DNA from: JAXDTI01 sp034090045
GTDB lineage: Bacteria > Actinomycetota > Actinomycetes > Actinomycetales > Actinomycetaceae
Direction of reading: 5' to 3'
Length of the DNA stretch: 64,000 bases
Assembly: GCA_034090045.1 (NCBI GenBank)
Contig: JAXDTI010000001.1
Location: forward strand, 124,001 to 188,000
The translations under genes were made by a program, and so were the position numbers. Below the pieces are notes generated by a model that was given only the letters and a program-made list of their open reading frames with translations, ran no database searches and had not been told where the DNA came from. This document shows, piece by piece, positions 1 through 12,800 of this stretch. How positions within the stretch are numbered: position 1 is the stretch's first letter; the number at the start of each line of letters is the position of its first letter.

Positions 1-40
1 GGCTCCCCTGTCGTACAACACTTCCAAGCTAGCACATTTC

Positions 41-3000
41 TCAACGTCCAGCCCAGTCAGCGAGGCGGCTGAGCGCCTCCGCCAGCTCCTCAGAACTATC
101 CGGGCTGCCCGAGTTGCCTGTGCTGTCCGTCTGGGTGGCATCTGCTGTTTTTACGGAGCCGTCACCGGCGGCTGTTTGAACAGTGTTTGGTGGGTGCACC
201 CGAACGGGTGCGGGCTTTTTCGTGCTGTCTGGTTCAGGTGGGGACATCGGCTCAGCGGGCGGGGGTTTCAGGGCCCGGCGTAGTTCAGCGAGGTCTCTCC
301 CGGTGGCGACAACTCGCCGACCATCGGTTATTTGGAAACGTATCCGCAGGTAGGCGGGCAGGTGGGTGACGGCTGCCGCGAATTGTTCAGCACTGACAGG
401 TTGGGCAAATAACTGGTCCAACCCGATCCGGAAAGCATCGAAGAGGCTCGGGTGTTCCTGCATTTTCGTCACTGTCTCCATGCGGTCGGGGTCCCTCGAG
501 CGTGACCGATCCGGGTCGCCTGTGGTGGTTTCCCGCTCGACCCCCGCCCAGGTGGCTAACCGATTCAACGCGTCCTCCAGCTCTGCTGCCTGCTGGGCGG
601 CAACCCGTGAGCGTTCCTGCGCTAGCTCTGCCAGCCCCTCACGCAGCCCGCGTTCCATGAAGTCCGCGAGCCGCTGCCCGGATTCGCCGAGGGGCACGAG
701 ATTCCGGCGGGTTTCTTTCGGCAAACCCTTTATCAGTTCTGTGACCAGCTCGGTCAGCATCCCCGGCAGCAACCACTCGAAATCGCCGGGGTCGGTGGAA
801 CCTAGATTTTGAAGCGGTATTGTCACGGTCATACCGTCGTCTTCTGCCCCCGGGTCGAAACGGTATGAAATCGGGAAAGACATTTCACCGGAAGTCCAAT
901 ACTCGGGTACTTCAGTAGCGGTTCGCGCCTCCGGGTTGGAGTACAGGAACCCGTCAGGGTAGGCCAAGACACCGTGGTTTTTCAGGGTTTTCCACCATTT
1001 GTTGAAGGATGCGGGGTCGGTGACTTCAGCTCCGAGACGCTCATCAAAGAAACGGTATCGGGCGGTTTCGTCGAGAATCAGGCGCGGGTCGCGGGCACGT
1101 TCAGCGGCAGACATGACACGTTGCAGCTCGTGACGGTTGTGCGCCAGGAACCGATATTTTCGGTCGTTCCATTCGCCAGCAACCAGGGCGTGTTCAATAA
1201 ACATGGAGCGGGCGAGGGCAACATTAGCCGGGGTTTTCTGGGCACGGTCGGGGTTCGGAGCGGCGGGTGCGGAAAGGTTTTTCCCTGGGCTGTGTCCGTA
1301 ACTCTTGGCGGTGTCGGAGGTGAGCCTGGCGAGCGCCACGGTACGTTCGGCGACAACCGGTACACCGTACAGGGAGGCGCGTGCCCGCACCTGGGCGCGC
1401 ACGTTACGACTCGACCAGTAAGGCTCCGAATACGACCATTTGAGCAGGTGCGAGGCTACCTGTTCCACCCATTCCGGTTCGATTCGGGCAGCGTTGCGGG
1501 CGTACAGGCGGGTAGTTTCGACTAGTTCGGCGCACATCACCCAGTCGGGACGGTTGATGCCGGTTCCGGGCCAGAGCCTAAATTGGACGCCTCGGGCCCC
1601 TTCAAATATGCGCCGCACTGGCGACCACAAGCCAATGTTGGTGAGCATCCCGACCAGCAGGGCACGGTGTAGCGCCGGATAGTCGGCGCGCTCGGTCAAC
1701 GCCGCGGCCCGCTCAATCACCCCGGTCGGCCGGTTCCCCGGCCCGCCGGACGAGTCCCCTGCCCCGGCACCAGACTCACTCGCAGGGAGGGGCTGCGCAG
1801 CGGCTCCCGAAAGGCGAGCCTTTGAGCGGCGCAGCTCTGCTGCGCTATGCTCCACCCGCTCGCCGTGGGTGCCCAAGCTGCCCCTCCCGTCCGAGCCTGT
1901 GGAAATCGGCCCCTCGTCCACCCCCAGGGATAGTGCCGGGGCGCTGATGCCTATTCCCCGAATCAGGCCACGGTATTGTCCTACCAGATCCATCCATTCA
2001 CGCACCCGCAGGTAATGCAGATATTCGCGCTGGCATAGGCGGCGGAACCGGGTCCCGGAAAGTTCGTTGCGTTGCACGTTCAGGTATCGCCACAGCGTCA
2101 AATATGTCAGAAAATCGGATTCGGGGTTCACGAAACGCCGGTGCATACTGTCGGCGATGTCACGGTCTTCTTCGGGTCGTATCCGCACGTCCTGCATGGA
2201 AAGGGCGGCAACAATCACCAGGATTTCAGGGATGCAGTGTTCGCGTTCAGCGGCGAGTATTATCCGTCCGAGGTGCGGATCCATGGGCAGGTGGGCGAGG
2301 CGGCGCCCTACCGGTGTCAGCTGCCCGTCTTTACGTAGAGCCCCCAGTTCCCGCAGCATCGCCATACCGTCAGAGATTGCGCGGGGGGCGGGAGGGTCAA
2401 GGAAAGGGAATTCCGATATTTCTCCGAGACGCAGCGCTTTCATCTGCAATATTACGCTTGCCAGGGTGGTTCGCAGTATTTCAGGGTCAGTGTATTCGGG
2501 GCGTGCCTCGTAGTTGTCTCGTGAATATAGCCGGATTGCGATACCGTCCGCGACCCGTCCGCACCTGCCGGAGCGTTGGTTGGCGCTGGCTTGCGAGATT
2601 TCTTCGATGGGGAGGCGCTGCACGCGGGTGCGCGTGGAGTATCTGGATATGCGTGCCACCCCGGTGTCGATCACGTAGCGGATGCCGGGTACGGTGAGTG
2701 AGGTTTCTGCAATGTTGGTGGATAGCACTATTCGCCGTAGGTTGTGCGGGGTGAATACCCGGCGCTGCTCGGCTGGGGATAGCCTGGCAAACAGCGGTAG
2801 CACTTCTATCGCTCCGGGAACCTTGGAGGTTGCGCCAGGTTCTGTATAGCGCGGACCGAGGTGTCCGGCGAGCGCGTTCGCGGTGTCGTGAATGTCGCGT
2901 TCTCCGGCGAGAAACACCAGGATATCGCCGGGACCGGCGGCAGTGAGTTCGTCAACGGCAGCCAGTATCCCGTCAGTTTCGTCGAGTTGGATGCTTAAAC

Positions 3001-3718
3001 CGTCTGGGTCACGGGTTGAGCTGTCTGCGGCTGTCTCGTACCCTCGGGTGCTGTCAGTAACCGAAATGTCGAGTGGCCGATACCGCACCTCGACCGGATA
3101 GGTTCGCCCCGATACCGAGATGATCGGTACCCGACCGTCACGCACATGGTCGGAGAAATGCTGGGCGAAACGCTCAGCGTCGATAGTCGCCGAAGTCACG
3201 ATAACCCGCAGGTCGGGGCGTTTCGGCAGCAGGGTCGCCAAGTATCCGAGTATGAAGTCGATGTTCAGGGAACGTTCGTGAGCCTCATCAACGATGATGG
3301 TGTCATAGTCGCGCAGCAGCGGGTCGGAACCGATTTCGTTTAGGAGTATGCCGTCGGTCATCAGTTTCACCATCGTCATTTCGTCGGTTTGGTCGGTGAA
3401 TCTGACCTGATAGCCCACCAGTCCGCCGAGTTCGGTACCGAGTTCTTCAGCTATCCTTTCAGCGACGGTTCGGGCGGCGAGCCGGCGAGGCTGGGTGTGG
3501 CCGATAACGCCACGTACGCCACGTCCAAGGGCGAGACATATTTTTGGTAGCTGCGTGGTTTTACCCGAGCCGGTCTCCCCGGAAACCACGACTACCTGGT
3601 GGTTCGTGATTGCCGACATGATTTCGGGGACACGCGCGGTGATTGGGAGCTGCTCGGGATACTCTACCGGCGGTAGCGACTTGTCTCGCCTTTGAGCCAG
3701 TTTCCCCTCGATCCTCAC
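41..3718 (-). CDS. hrpA: ATP-dependent RNA helicase HrpA (DEAH-box)
   Basis: A 1,225-residue DEAH-box helicase that uses ATP to remodel RNA or ribonucleoprotein; in other bacteria HrpA acts on mRNA and stalled ribosomes. Visible motifs are the Walker A GETGSGKT (residues 47-54), DEAH (144-147), SAT (176-178) and the motif VI core QRSGRCGR. These are followed by the winged-helix/HA2 and OB-fold regions and the long C-terminal HrpA-specific domain. Length is close to the family's usual 1,200-1,300. The chosen start is GTG at 3718, just before the conserved N-terminal region; no strong Shine-Dalgarno is visible. Residues about 600-675 form a Gly/Ser/Ala-rich insertion between the HA2 region and the ALHRALLVGML segment, and its DNA is rich in inverted repeats. 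The extreme C terminus is Pro/Ser/Thr-rich and probably disordered. The gene is monocistronic; the adhesin gene upstream ends in its own terminator. Confidence 0.95.
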   Translation of the reverse strand: MRIEGKLAQRRDKSLPPVEYPEQLPITARVPEIMSAITNHQVVVVSGETGSGKTTQLPKICLALGRGVRGVIGHTQPRRLAARTVAERIAEELGTELGGLVGYQVRFTDQTDEMTMVKLMTDGILLNEIGSDPLLRDYDTIIVDEAHERSLNIDFILGYLATLLPKRPDLRVIVTSATIDAERFAQHFSDHVRDGRVPIISVSGRTYPVEVRYRPLDISVTDSTRGYETAADSSTRDPDGLSIQLDETDGILAAVDELTAAGPGDILVFLAGERDIHDTANALAGHLGPRYTEPGATSKVPGAIEVLPLFARLSPAEQRRVFTPHNLRRIVLSTNIAETSLTVPGIRYVIDTGVARISRYSTRTRVQRLPIEEISQASANQRSGRCGRVADGIAIRLYSRDNYEARPEYTDPEILRTTLASVILQMKALRLGEISEFPFLDPPAPRAISDGMAMLRELGALRKDGQLTPVGRRLAHLPMDPHLGRIILAAEREHCIPEILVIVAALSMQDVRIRPEEDRDIADSMHRRFVNPESDFLTYLTLWRYLNVQRNELSGTRFRRLCQREYLHYLRVREWMDLVGQYRGLIRGIGISAPALSLGVDEGPISTGSDGRGSLGTHGERVEHSAAELRRSKARLSGAAAQPLPASESGAGAGDSSGGPGNRPTGVIERAAALTERADYPALHRALLVGMLTNIGLWSPVRRIFEGARGVQFRLWPGTGINRPDWVMCAELVETTRLYARNAARIEPEWVEQVASHLLKWSYSEPYWSSRNVRAQVRARASLYGVPVVAERTVALARLTSDTAKSYGHSPGKNLSAPAAPNPDRAQKTPANVALARSMFIEHALVAGEWNDRKYRFLAHNRHELQRVMSAAERARDPRLILDETARYRFFDERLGAEVTDPASFNKWWKTLKNHGVLAYPDGFLYSNPEARTATEVPEYWTSGEMSFPISYRFDPGAEDDGMTVTIPLQNLGSTDPGDFEWLLPGMLTELVTELIKGLPKETRRNLVPLGESGQRLADFMERGLREGLAELAQERSRVAAQQAAELEDALNRLATWAGVERETTTGDPDRSRSRDPDRMETVTKMQEHPSLFDAFRIGLDQLFAQPVSAEQFAAAVTHLPAYLRIRFQITDGRRVVATGRDLAELRRALKPPPAEPMSPPEPDSTKKPAPVRVHPPNTVQTAAGDGSVKTADATQTDSTGNSGSPDSSEELAEALSRLADWAGR
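1792..1845. repeat. Cluster of three small inverted repeats inside hrpA
   Basis: Three palindromic units lie side by side: GCTGCGCAGC (1792-1801), AAAGGC-GA-GCCTTT (1810-1823) and GCGCAGC-TCT-GCTGCGC (1829-1845). They fall in the region encoding the low-complexity insertion of HrpA and keep the reading frame. They could be part of a small palindromic mobile unit of REP or RPE type that entered the gene in frame. This is inference; no second copy was found in the window by eye. Confidence 0.55.
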
Positions 3719-3772
3719 CCACTAATTCTATTGCCTGTGGAGCAACGGCTTACACTGCAGGCAGGGAAAGCT

Positions 3773-3803
3773 AATGGCGGGGAGCCTCGGGCTCCCCGCC
3801 ATT
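3773..3803 (-). terminator. Hairpin terminator of the giant adhesin gene
   Basis: A perfect 13-bp stem (AATGGCGGGGAGC paired with GCTCCCCGCCATT) with a 5-nt loop lies 24 bp past the adhesin stop codon and just upstream of hrpA. The T-tract on the minus strand is short and interrupted. It probably separates adhesin transcription from hrpA. Confidence 0.8.
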
Positions 3804-3826
3804 TAACTTTCCCTTATTTCACGGAC

Positions 3827-6800
3827 TTATTCGGTCTTGCCGTTGCGGCGCCGAATTCCCATGAGCACCAGCCCCAGGATGGTGGTGACACCAGCGGCGA
3901 GTGCGATTCCAAGGACTTCCGCACCGGTGTGCGGCAGTTTCTTGATAATCTTTTCGTTCGGCGGGGTCGGCGGGGTCGGCGGGGTATCCGGGGTTTCAAC
4001 GGTCACGGTTTGAGCCGCGTCGTTAATGTCCCTATGGGATCCGACGAGGTTGTTACCGTCACCATAGATTTCCTCGAATGCCACGTACTTGGCACCGGCG
4101 GTGGAGGCTGCGGCGGGCACGTTGAACTTCATTTCGACGGTGCCGGTTCCGGCTTGCGCCTGCCCATCTGTCACCTCGAAGGTGACGTCTTCAGCGGTCG
4201 CGCCTTCAACTGGCATACCGTTTGCTTTGTTCATCAGGGTGCCCTTCAGGGTGTAGGTTCCTGCGGTCAGACCGGTCCAGGTGACCTTGTCTACAACCAC
4301 ATTGTCCTTACCTACCGTCAGGATCTTGTCTCCGTCAGCCTGGTCACTGGCCACGGTCGCAACCGTTACATCCGGTCCGGCGGGCGGCTGCTCACTGTAG
4401 GTGTTGGTGAGCGTGAACCCTACCGTTACGGGTTTGGTTGTTTCGTTGACGGCGGTGAAGCTCGCGGAGCCATCACCGTTATCGACGAATCCCAGTGTCG
4501 AATCCTCACCAGCTGTGATTGACCACAGCGCGTTTTCGAATTCGAATCCCTCGATGGGCTGTGACGCGGCGGCCTCAGAGAATGTCACGCGGGTACCCGG
4601 TGCAATGTTGTCCAGTGTCGCGGGTTTCTCGCCTGCAATCACCGTGAGGACGGCATCCGTGGTGCTTCCGTCAGGCAGCTCGTAGGTCACGTTTACGGTG
4701 AACTCTTTGCCGTTCGCGGCATCACCGGCACCCTTGACAACCTTGTTCACGTCGATGGTGACCGGACCGGCCGGCGGGTTATCGCCGGTCTTTACGGTCT
4801 GGGCCGTATCGGTCAGGTCGGCGTGCGAGGCGACCGGGTCAGCATCGGTGTCGCTGCCAGCGTAGACGTACTCGAAAGCAACCATCTCGTGGTTGTATCC
4901 GAGGTCAGCTAGCACGGAGGCCGGCACCTCGAAGGTCATCTCGACAGCACCCTCCATTTCACCCTCTTTGACGGTGAAGGTTACCGGCTCGGAAACTACG
5001 CCGTCAATCGCGTCGCCGCTGGTCTTGTCACGCAGCGAGCCGACCAGGGTATAAGTACCTGCCGGCAGGTGCTTCCAGTTCACCTGGTCGAGCACGTAAC
5101 CGGATTCGCCCTCAGCAACCTGGGTGACTACCTTGCCGCCGGTTGTCCGGTCGGTCGCGGTGGTACCGATTTCGGGGTGCGGCCCGGTGGTCTGTTCGGC
5201 ATCGTTGATGTCGTGGTGCTTGGCGATGTCATAGCCGTCATACCTGATGGTTTCGAAAGCCACGATCGGTCCGCTCTGCAGGTCGGAACCCTTGACCTGG
5301 AAGTCCAGGGTGATATAGCCGTCAACGGTACCGTTGCTGTGTACCTTGACGTCTTTCACCGGGGCCACCGTGCCAGCATCGGAGCTGAGTTTGACGGTGC
5401 CATCGGCTGCTATCTCGCTGATCGTCAAGTTGACGGTCTGTTCGGTGCCGGGCACGACCTTACCGGCGTTCGGCCCTGACTTGAAGTTCAGGTAGCCGTT
5501 CACCTGGTAGGTGTATCCTGCGAGCAGCCCGGTGAAGTCAACCTTATCGGAGACTGTCACCTCAGTGGAATTCTGGTCGAGCAGCTTGTCGCCGTCAGCC
5601 TTATCGGTTGCCGTAGTGTTTACTCCCGGTACGGTCACGGTCTGGTCATCGTCGTCAATGTCGGTGTGGCTGGCTGCCGGATTATCGGTGTCAGCTTCGC
5701 CGTTGCCGTCTTCGTCAACGTATGCCTTCTCGAACACGACCCAGGAGGATCCCGGCTGAACCTGTTCGGCTGCAACCTGGAACGTCATTTCGACAGTGCC
5801 CTCGGTCTCGCCTTTCGCGACAGTGAACTTCACCGGGTCGTTGGTTACTCCCGTGAGTGGAGCACCGGTGGCCTTGTTCATCAGCGTACCGGTCATCACA
5901 TAGTTACCTTCCGGCAGACCATGCCAGGTGACGGTGTCGATGATGGTGGCGTCTTCACCTGCGGCGAGGTAGTGATCCTCGCTACCGGCGGCGGCATCTT
6001 TCGCGACAGTCTCGATACCAGGCGTGTAGACGGTCTGGTCAGGCGAGTCGATGTCGTGGTGTTTCGCCACATCGTTTCCGTTATAGGTGACGGTCTCGAA
6101 TGCCACTATCGCGGACTGGGAAACGTACTTGCCGTCGAGTCCCCAGGTGAGCGTCACGGAACCGTTCGGCTCGCTCGGGGTGTGCTTCACGGACTGTTCG
6201 GTACCCGGAATCGGGTCGCCGGATTTGTAGGACTGTCCGTCAACGATGATGTCATCTTTGAAGTGCAGTTCACCGGTCACGGTGTATTCCATGCCGGGCA
6301 GCAGGTTCCAGTAGTCAACCCGGTCGTTGATGGTAACTTTCGCGGCTGTCGTGTCGAGGGTGTGATCCCCGTCTGCGTCGGTCGCGGTGGTGTTCACCTT
6401 GGGCACGGTCACGGTCTGATCCTTATCGGACAGATCCTTGTGTTCAGCGATCGGTGTCTCGGAGTCGGCTTTGCCGTCGCCGTTGGCATCAGCGTAGGCC
6501 TCTTCGAACACGACCATCGACATGTCGGCTTTAACCGAGGATGCCGGCACCTTGAACTTCACGGTGACACTACCGGATCCGGCTTTCGCCTGTTCATCGG
6601 TGACAGTAAATGTTACCGGCTGGGTTTCGACACCGGCGACCGGCTGGCCGTTGGTCTTATCGACCAACTGACCGGTCATCACATAGCTGCCTGCTGCCAG
6701 GCCGTGCCAGGTGACGGTGTCGCGCACAACAGCATCTTCACCGGCTACCAGGAACTTGTCGCCGTCCGCGTCATCGACCGCTACGGTACCAATGTTGAGG

Positions 6801-9800
6801 TTGACCGTCTGGGCGGTGTCGTTGATGTCGTGGTGTTTGGCGATTTCACGACCCTGGTACTTGATGTCCTCGAATGCCACGATCGGGGACTTGGCAACAT
6901 ACTTGCCGTCAAGATCCCAGCTCAACACCAGGTAGCCTTTATAGGTTCCGTTACCGCCGTCTCCGGTCAGCCCCTGAACCTCGACACCCTCGGTGTCGGT
7001 GGTCGCGGTGACTGTACCGTCGGTTCCGGTGGTCAAAGTGACCCTGACAGACTGTTCGGTGCCTGGGATCATGTCTCCAGCGTCCAGCGGGGTTTCACCC
7101 GCAACCTCGAGTGCCTCTTTCACGTGCAGGCTACCGGTAACCACGTAGGGTTCCTGCATGTCGGGCAGCAGCCCGGTGAAGTCCACCCTGTCGTTGACTC
7201 TCACGGTTTCGGCTTTCGCGTCGAGTACCTTGTCGCCGTCAGCAGCATCGGTCGCGGTGGTTTCCACGCTCGGCACGATCACTGTCTGGTCGGCGTCGTT
7301 GATGTTTTCGTGGGTGGCGACCGGTGTCTCGGAGTCGGCTTTCCCGTCACCGTTGGTGTCGGCGTATGCCTTCTCAAAGACCACGAACTGGGCGCCTTCA
7401 ACCACGTTGGCTGCACCGATCGGCAGTTCCATCTCGACGGTGCCGGCTGTTTCACCAGCAACCACCTCGAAAGACTTGGTGACGACCTTGCCGTCAACCG
7501 GGTTGCCGGTGGCTTTGTCCATGAGGACACCGCTCATCACATACTTACCGACCTTCAGGTCGTGCCAGGTGACAACATCTTTCACGGAGCCGTCAGCACC
7601 AACCTTGAGGAACTTGTCGCCGTCAGCGGCATCTGTCGCGACAGTGCCGATACCCGGAACTTTCTCTACAGTAACGGACTGGTCAGCGTCCTGCGGGTTC
7701 TCGTGTTTAGCGACCTCGGTGGTTTCGCCATCCGGGTTAGTGCCGGTCAGCTTCTCGTAGACGACCCAGTGGGCGTTTTCGGTGACGGAGCTGGCGGGAA
7801 CAGTGAACGTGACCGCTACTGTGCCGTTCGTCTCAACCGGGTTTCCTGACTCGTCAGCGGCAACTGTGAACGTCACCGGCTGGGCGGTCGCACCCTGGAC
7901 GGGCTGTAACTTACCGTCAACCACACTGTCTTTATCCATGAGAGTGCCGGTCACGGTATAGGTTCCAGCGGCCAGATCCTTCCAGGACACAGTATCAATG
8001 ATGGTGGCTTCGGTGTTCGGAGCCACGAAGTGATCCGAGTCGCCGGAGCCATCAACCGCGCTGGTCCCGATTTCGGGGTTGAACACGGTTTGGGCACCAT
8101 CGTTGATGTCGTGGTGGCTGGCTATCGTGCGACCCTCATAGATGATGTCTTCGAACACCACCATCGGGGCTTTCTGCAGCAGCTTGCCGTCAACCTCAAT
8201 GACGATTACGACGTAACCGGAGACTGTTCCGTTAGCCTCGTCTACTGTCACCGGCCCAACTTCGACACCCTCATCGGAGGTGACTTTACCGTCAGCGCCG
8301 ATGGTGAGGTTGACGGTGCGGGTCGCACCCGGAACCTCGGTGTTGTCATCTTGGTACATGAGCTGCCCGGTGACCTGATAGGTCTTGCCCGGCAACAGCC
8401 CGGTGAAGTCAACCTTGTCGCCGACTTTCACGGTCGCCGCGTCACGGTCGAGGTGCTTGTCACCATCGGATACATCGTATGCGTTGGTGGTCACGCCGGG
8501 GGTCACGACGGTCTGTGCCTCGTCGTTGATGTCGGCGTGCTCCAGCGGCTTCGTCTCTTCACCATCGGTGTAGGTCACCGGCGCGGTGTTGTCGGCGTTG
8601 AACAGCCGCTCGTAGACGACATAGCTGTGGTCAGCGACTACCGTATCGGCGGGAACCGGGATTTCAATGTCCCAGGCTCCGTTTCCGGCTTGTGCTTGAG
8701 CTGCGGTGACTTTCACGGTGGCGTTGCCGTTAACCAGCGCCTGACCGTCTTGACCGTCAGCCTTGTCGTGCAGCTCATAGCGCAGGGTATAGGTTCCTTC
8801 CGCCAGGTTCGTCCAGGTCACGTGATCTTTCACGGTACCTGCTTCACCGGCAACCAGGAACTTGTCGGTGTCGGAAGCCACGCTTGCGGAGGTTCCGAGC
8901 GTCGGGGTGATCTGATCGAGCGGGTACTCGTTGCTGTACTCGATGGTCAGTTCATCTCCAGCTTTCACCGTGATGTCGGTGGCGGCAGTGCCCTCACCGG
9001 ATTTCACTACGGTGTCGCCGTTCTTCAGCGTCCAGGATGCCTGCTGGCCTTTAGCGCCTTCCGGAACTTCCTGCACCTCAGTGATGGTGCAGTTCTGACC
9101 GGCTTTCAGCCCCTCGATGGTGAGCGGCTGGTTCAATGCAACTTCACCGCCATTATCAAGCACCATTTCTGCGCCACCGCAGGTTGCGGTGAACTTGAAG
9201 GTGCTCGGAGCCTGAATCTGCTTCGGGTTGTCCCCGGTCACCTGGGCGCTAACTTTCTTGATCGTCAGTTTCGCCGGGTTCGATCCATAGCTGTTGTCAG
9301 CTTCGACTGTGGCAACCGTTGAGTCACCGCCGATGAGGAAGCTGGCTTTCTGACCGGCAACCGTTTCGCCGTTAACCTTGTAGGTCACCTGCGCGGTTTC
9401 TCCGATTGCGCTCATCTGTTCGGTGAGCGGACCGCTAACGAGTTTGTCGTCAGCCCAGTATCCGAGCTCTTCGACCTGCACTCGGGTGCCGATCGGGAGG
9501 GTCTCATCCGGGGTCCAGGCGAGCTTCTCAGCTTCTGCAGCGGTATTCGCACCTGTCACGTGAATCTGAAGCGGTTCGTCGTCACCGATGGTCACGTTGA
9601 ACACAAAGGTGTTTGACGGCACTTCGACACCGTTCGGGTTTTCCACAACTTTCAGTACCTTGAAGCTGCCTTTCTCCGGGGTGTAGACGTTCTTCACGGT
9701 GAATACCGCTGCGCCGTCTTTACCCAGTTCGAAAGTGAAGGACTTGGTCTGTGAGTTCGGGGTGAAACTGTTAGTCACTGAACCGTTGTCCTGCTCGAAC

Positions 9801-12800
9801 GCCAGGTTAGAGAAGTTCCAACCCTCGGGTTCGAAGATCGGGTCAACCTCAGTCACGGTGCAGGAGTCGCCGGGCTTCAGGTCTTTGACGTTGGAGCCTT
9901 CTGACTTCGAGGACCAGGCGTTGCCGTTCTCGGCGGTGAGCGTGAACTGACCGGTCACCGGCTGGTCTTTACCTGCAACCTCACAGCTGTATTTGAAGTT
10001 GAACTGCTGGTCTTTCACCTTGGCTTCCAGGTCAGCCTGGACGCCTCCGAGCGCAGCAACGTCCTTGCTCACCTGGAACTGTGTCTCTTTGTCGAGGTAG
10101 GAGTTCTTCGCGGTAACTTTCACGGTACCGTTATCGGGGACTTTACCGGTCAGGACGGCGTTCTCGTCGAGGTCTTTGCCGCCCCAACGGGTCGTGTCAG
10201 CAGTTGCGCCCTCATAGCTGAGGTCGAAGATCCAGGAGTCACTATCGGCGTTTGCCGGGCGCACCTCATAGACTGCGCACTGGTAGCCGACAGGAATCTG
10301 GTCAACCGTTACGCTTCCGGTGCCTTGACCATCAGTGATGGTGATGGTCTTGGTGCCGGTGAGAGCCGTGTCAGTGTCTGCGTCGGGAGCACACACGTAC
10401 TGGAAGTTGAACACGCCGTTTTGTTTGATGGCGCGTGCGCCCTCAGTGTTGTCGGCGACTACCTTTTCGATAACCAACCGACCGGGGTTTTCAACCTCGA
10501 CACTCTGGTCGGCATCGTTGCGGTCCTTGTGTTCGGCCACCTTGTCGGTGGGTTCTGCGTTGTCGGAGCCGTCTATCTTGCCGTCGTTATTGGAGTCGGG
10601 CACGAGATACAGTTCCTCGAACACCACATAGCTGTGACCAGTCTCCGGGGTGAAAGTAAAGGTCATTACTTCTGTCCATACACCGGAGGCGTTATCTTTT
10701 GTGATGGTTTGACGAACCGGGTCGGCGGTCGCTACCGGCTGACCGTCAGCTTTGTCAACGAGCGTGCCGCGCAGCTCATAGGTGCCCTTGTTCAGGTTAT
10801 GGTATTCGACATCGTCAGTGACTTTGGCTGGAGAACCCGCAACCACTTTCGGTTTGCCGGTACTATCCTTAGTGCTGCCGGCACCGTCCTTGACATTCGC
10901 GAGAGTCCCGATCTCGTAGTTTACGGTCTGGGCTTCGTCGTTGATGTCGTGGTGTGCGGCAATCTCTTTACCTTCATAGGTGATGGTTTCGAAAGCGACC
11001 AGCGGATGCACCAGGTAATCTTTGGCTACCGTGAACTGAACCTCAATCCAGCCGCTCACGGTACCGTTCCCGGCCAGTGTCGGTGTCCCATACTTGATGG
11101 TTTGACCTTCAGCGGTGGCGGTAACAGATTTGCCGTCAGCGGAGATGGTCAAGGTTACCGGAACCTGAGTTCCGGGTACCGCCTCGCCGGTTTCTTTGTC
11201 GTAGAGTTCACCGGTGACCGTATAGGTCTTGCCGGGCAGCAGACCGGTGAAGTCGATGTGGTCGGCTACGGTCTGTGTTTCGGCTTGCGTATCCAATACC
11301 TTGTCGCCGTCAGCGGCATCGGTCGCGGTGGTTTCCACGCTCGGCACGATCACTGTCTGGTCGGCGTCGTTGATGTTTTCGTGGATCGCGACCGGTTCAG
11401 CACCCTCGGTGACCTTACCATCGACAACGTCCTTGGCCAAGTACAGTTTCTCGAACACCACGTATGCGTGGTCGGCGCTCAGCTCAACATTCTTGAACTC
11501 GATGACGTCTGCCCAGGTGCCGGAGGCATTGTCGGTTTTGACTGTCTGCGGCTCGGAGGTGGCTGTCGCCACAACCTTATTGGTGTTCTTGTCGAGCAGT
11601 TGGCCGAGCAGCACGTACTCGCCTTTAGCGAGGTTGTGGTATTCAACATCGTCAAGCACCGTGGTGGTGACGGTGTCTCCTGTAACGCCTTCTGTCTCAG
11701 GCAGTTTCACGAAATGGTCGCCGTCCTGGTCGGTAGCCACGGTTGAGATGCTCGGGTTCCAGACGGTCTGGCTCGGGGCATCAATATCGCGATGGATTGC
11801 GATAACTTTACCTTCGTACTCGATTTGCTCGTACGCCACGATCGCGGTGGTGTGCAAGGACGCGCTATCAAGCTCCCAGCTGAGTGTGACGGAGCCGTCA
11901 GCCTCGGTCGGGGTAATCTTCACGATCTTCTTGGGACCACCGATCGCCTGACCAGTGTCCTTGTTCCACAGCTCCCCGGTGATCGTGTACTCCTTACCGG
12001 GGATCAGGCCGGTGTATTTGACCTCGTCATTGATGGTGACTTTCTCTTCACCTTGGTTAAGGTTGTGGTCGTTGTCAGCGGCATCGGTCGCGGTCGTGGT
12101 GACACCCGGGATCCACACGGTCTGGCTGTCAACAATGTCGTCGTGCTTCAGCTGCTGGGTTGCGCCGTCCTTATCGGTGTAGGTGTAGGCGCTACCGTCA
12201 GCGTTCAGCAGGTACTCTTTGACGACCAGCTGGTGTTCGGCGAGCACAATGTCGCTGGGCACCGCGATCTGTACAGTCCAGGTGCCTTTACCGGCCTGGT
12301 ACTGTTCGGTCGTCACCTCGACGGGCAGCAGCTCGCCGGTGGTGATGTCGGTCTTCGTTACCTTGTCATAGAGCACTGCCTTGACCTGGTAGTTACCTGC
12401 CGGCAGTCCAGTGAACTCGATAACGTCTTCGATCTTCGTGTTGGTATCGACTTTACCGTTGTCGTCACTGTTTTCCTTGGCGATAGCGAGCAGGAACTTG
12501 TCTTTGTCGCTGGCGTCACGGGCGGTGGTACCCATGGTTGGCACGTCGGATGGCACGGTCACGGTCTGGGCGGTGTCGCCCGGTTCCTCGTGGGTGGCGA
12601 TCACTTTACCGGTGTTGTCGGTCAGCTTCTCGAATACCACGTACTTCTTGCCGGGCAGGATTTGCTGCCCATCCTGAAGCTCGAACACGATCGCGTTTGC
12701 CCACTCGCCGTCAGCATCATTGGCCCTGACTTCAGCGGTGGCGGTGGCGACCGGGGCTTCACCAACCGTAGTGGCGGTGTCACCCTCACCGGTAACCTCC

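Noticed and set aside
1690..1930. Frameshift in hrpA explaining the odd stretch
   Set aside because: The frame is continuous and conserved sequence resumes in the same frame on both sides.
5666..7849. Very long open frames on the plus strand opposite the adhesin gene (up to 727 codons, others at 8030-9322, 10325-11746, 11792-13258, 13595-15169)
   Set aside because: They mirror the codon bias and repeats of the adhesin gene, show no domains or ribosome sites, and their repeats are the complement of VaFE repeats.
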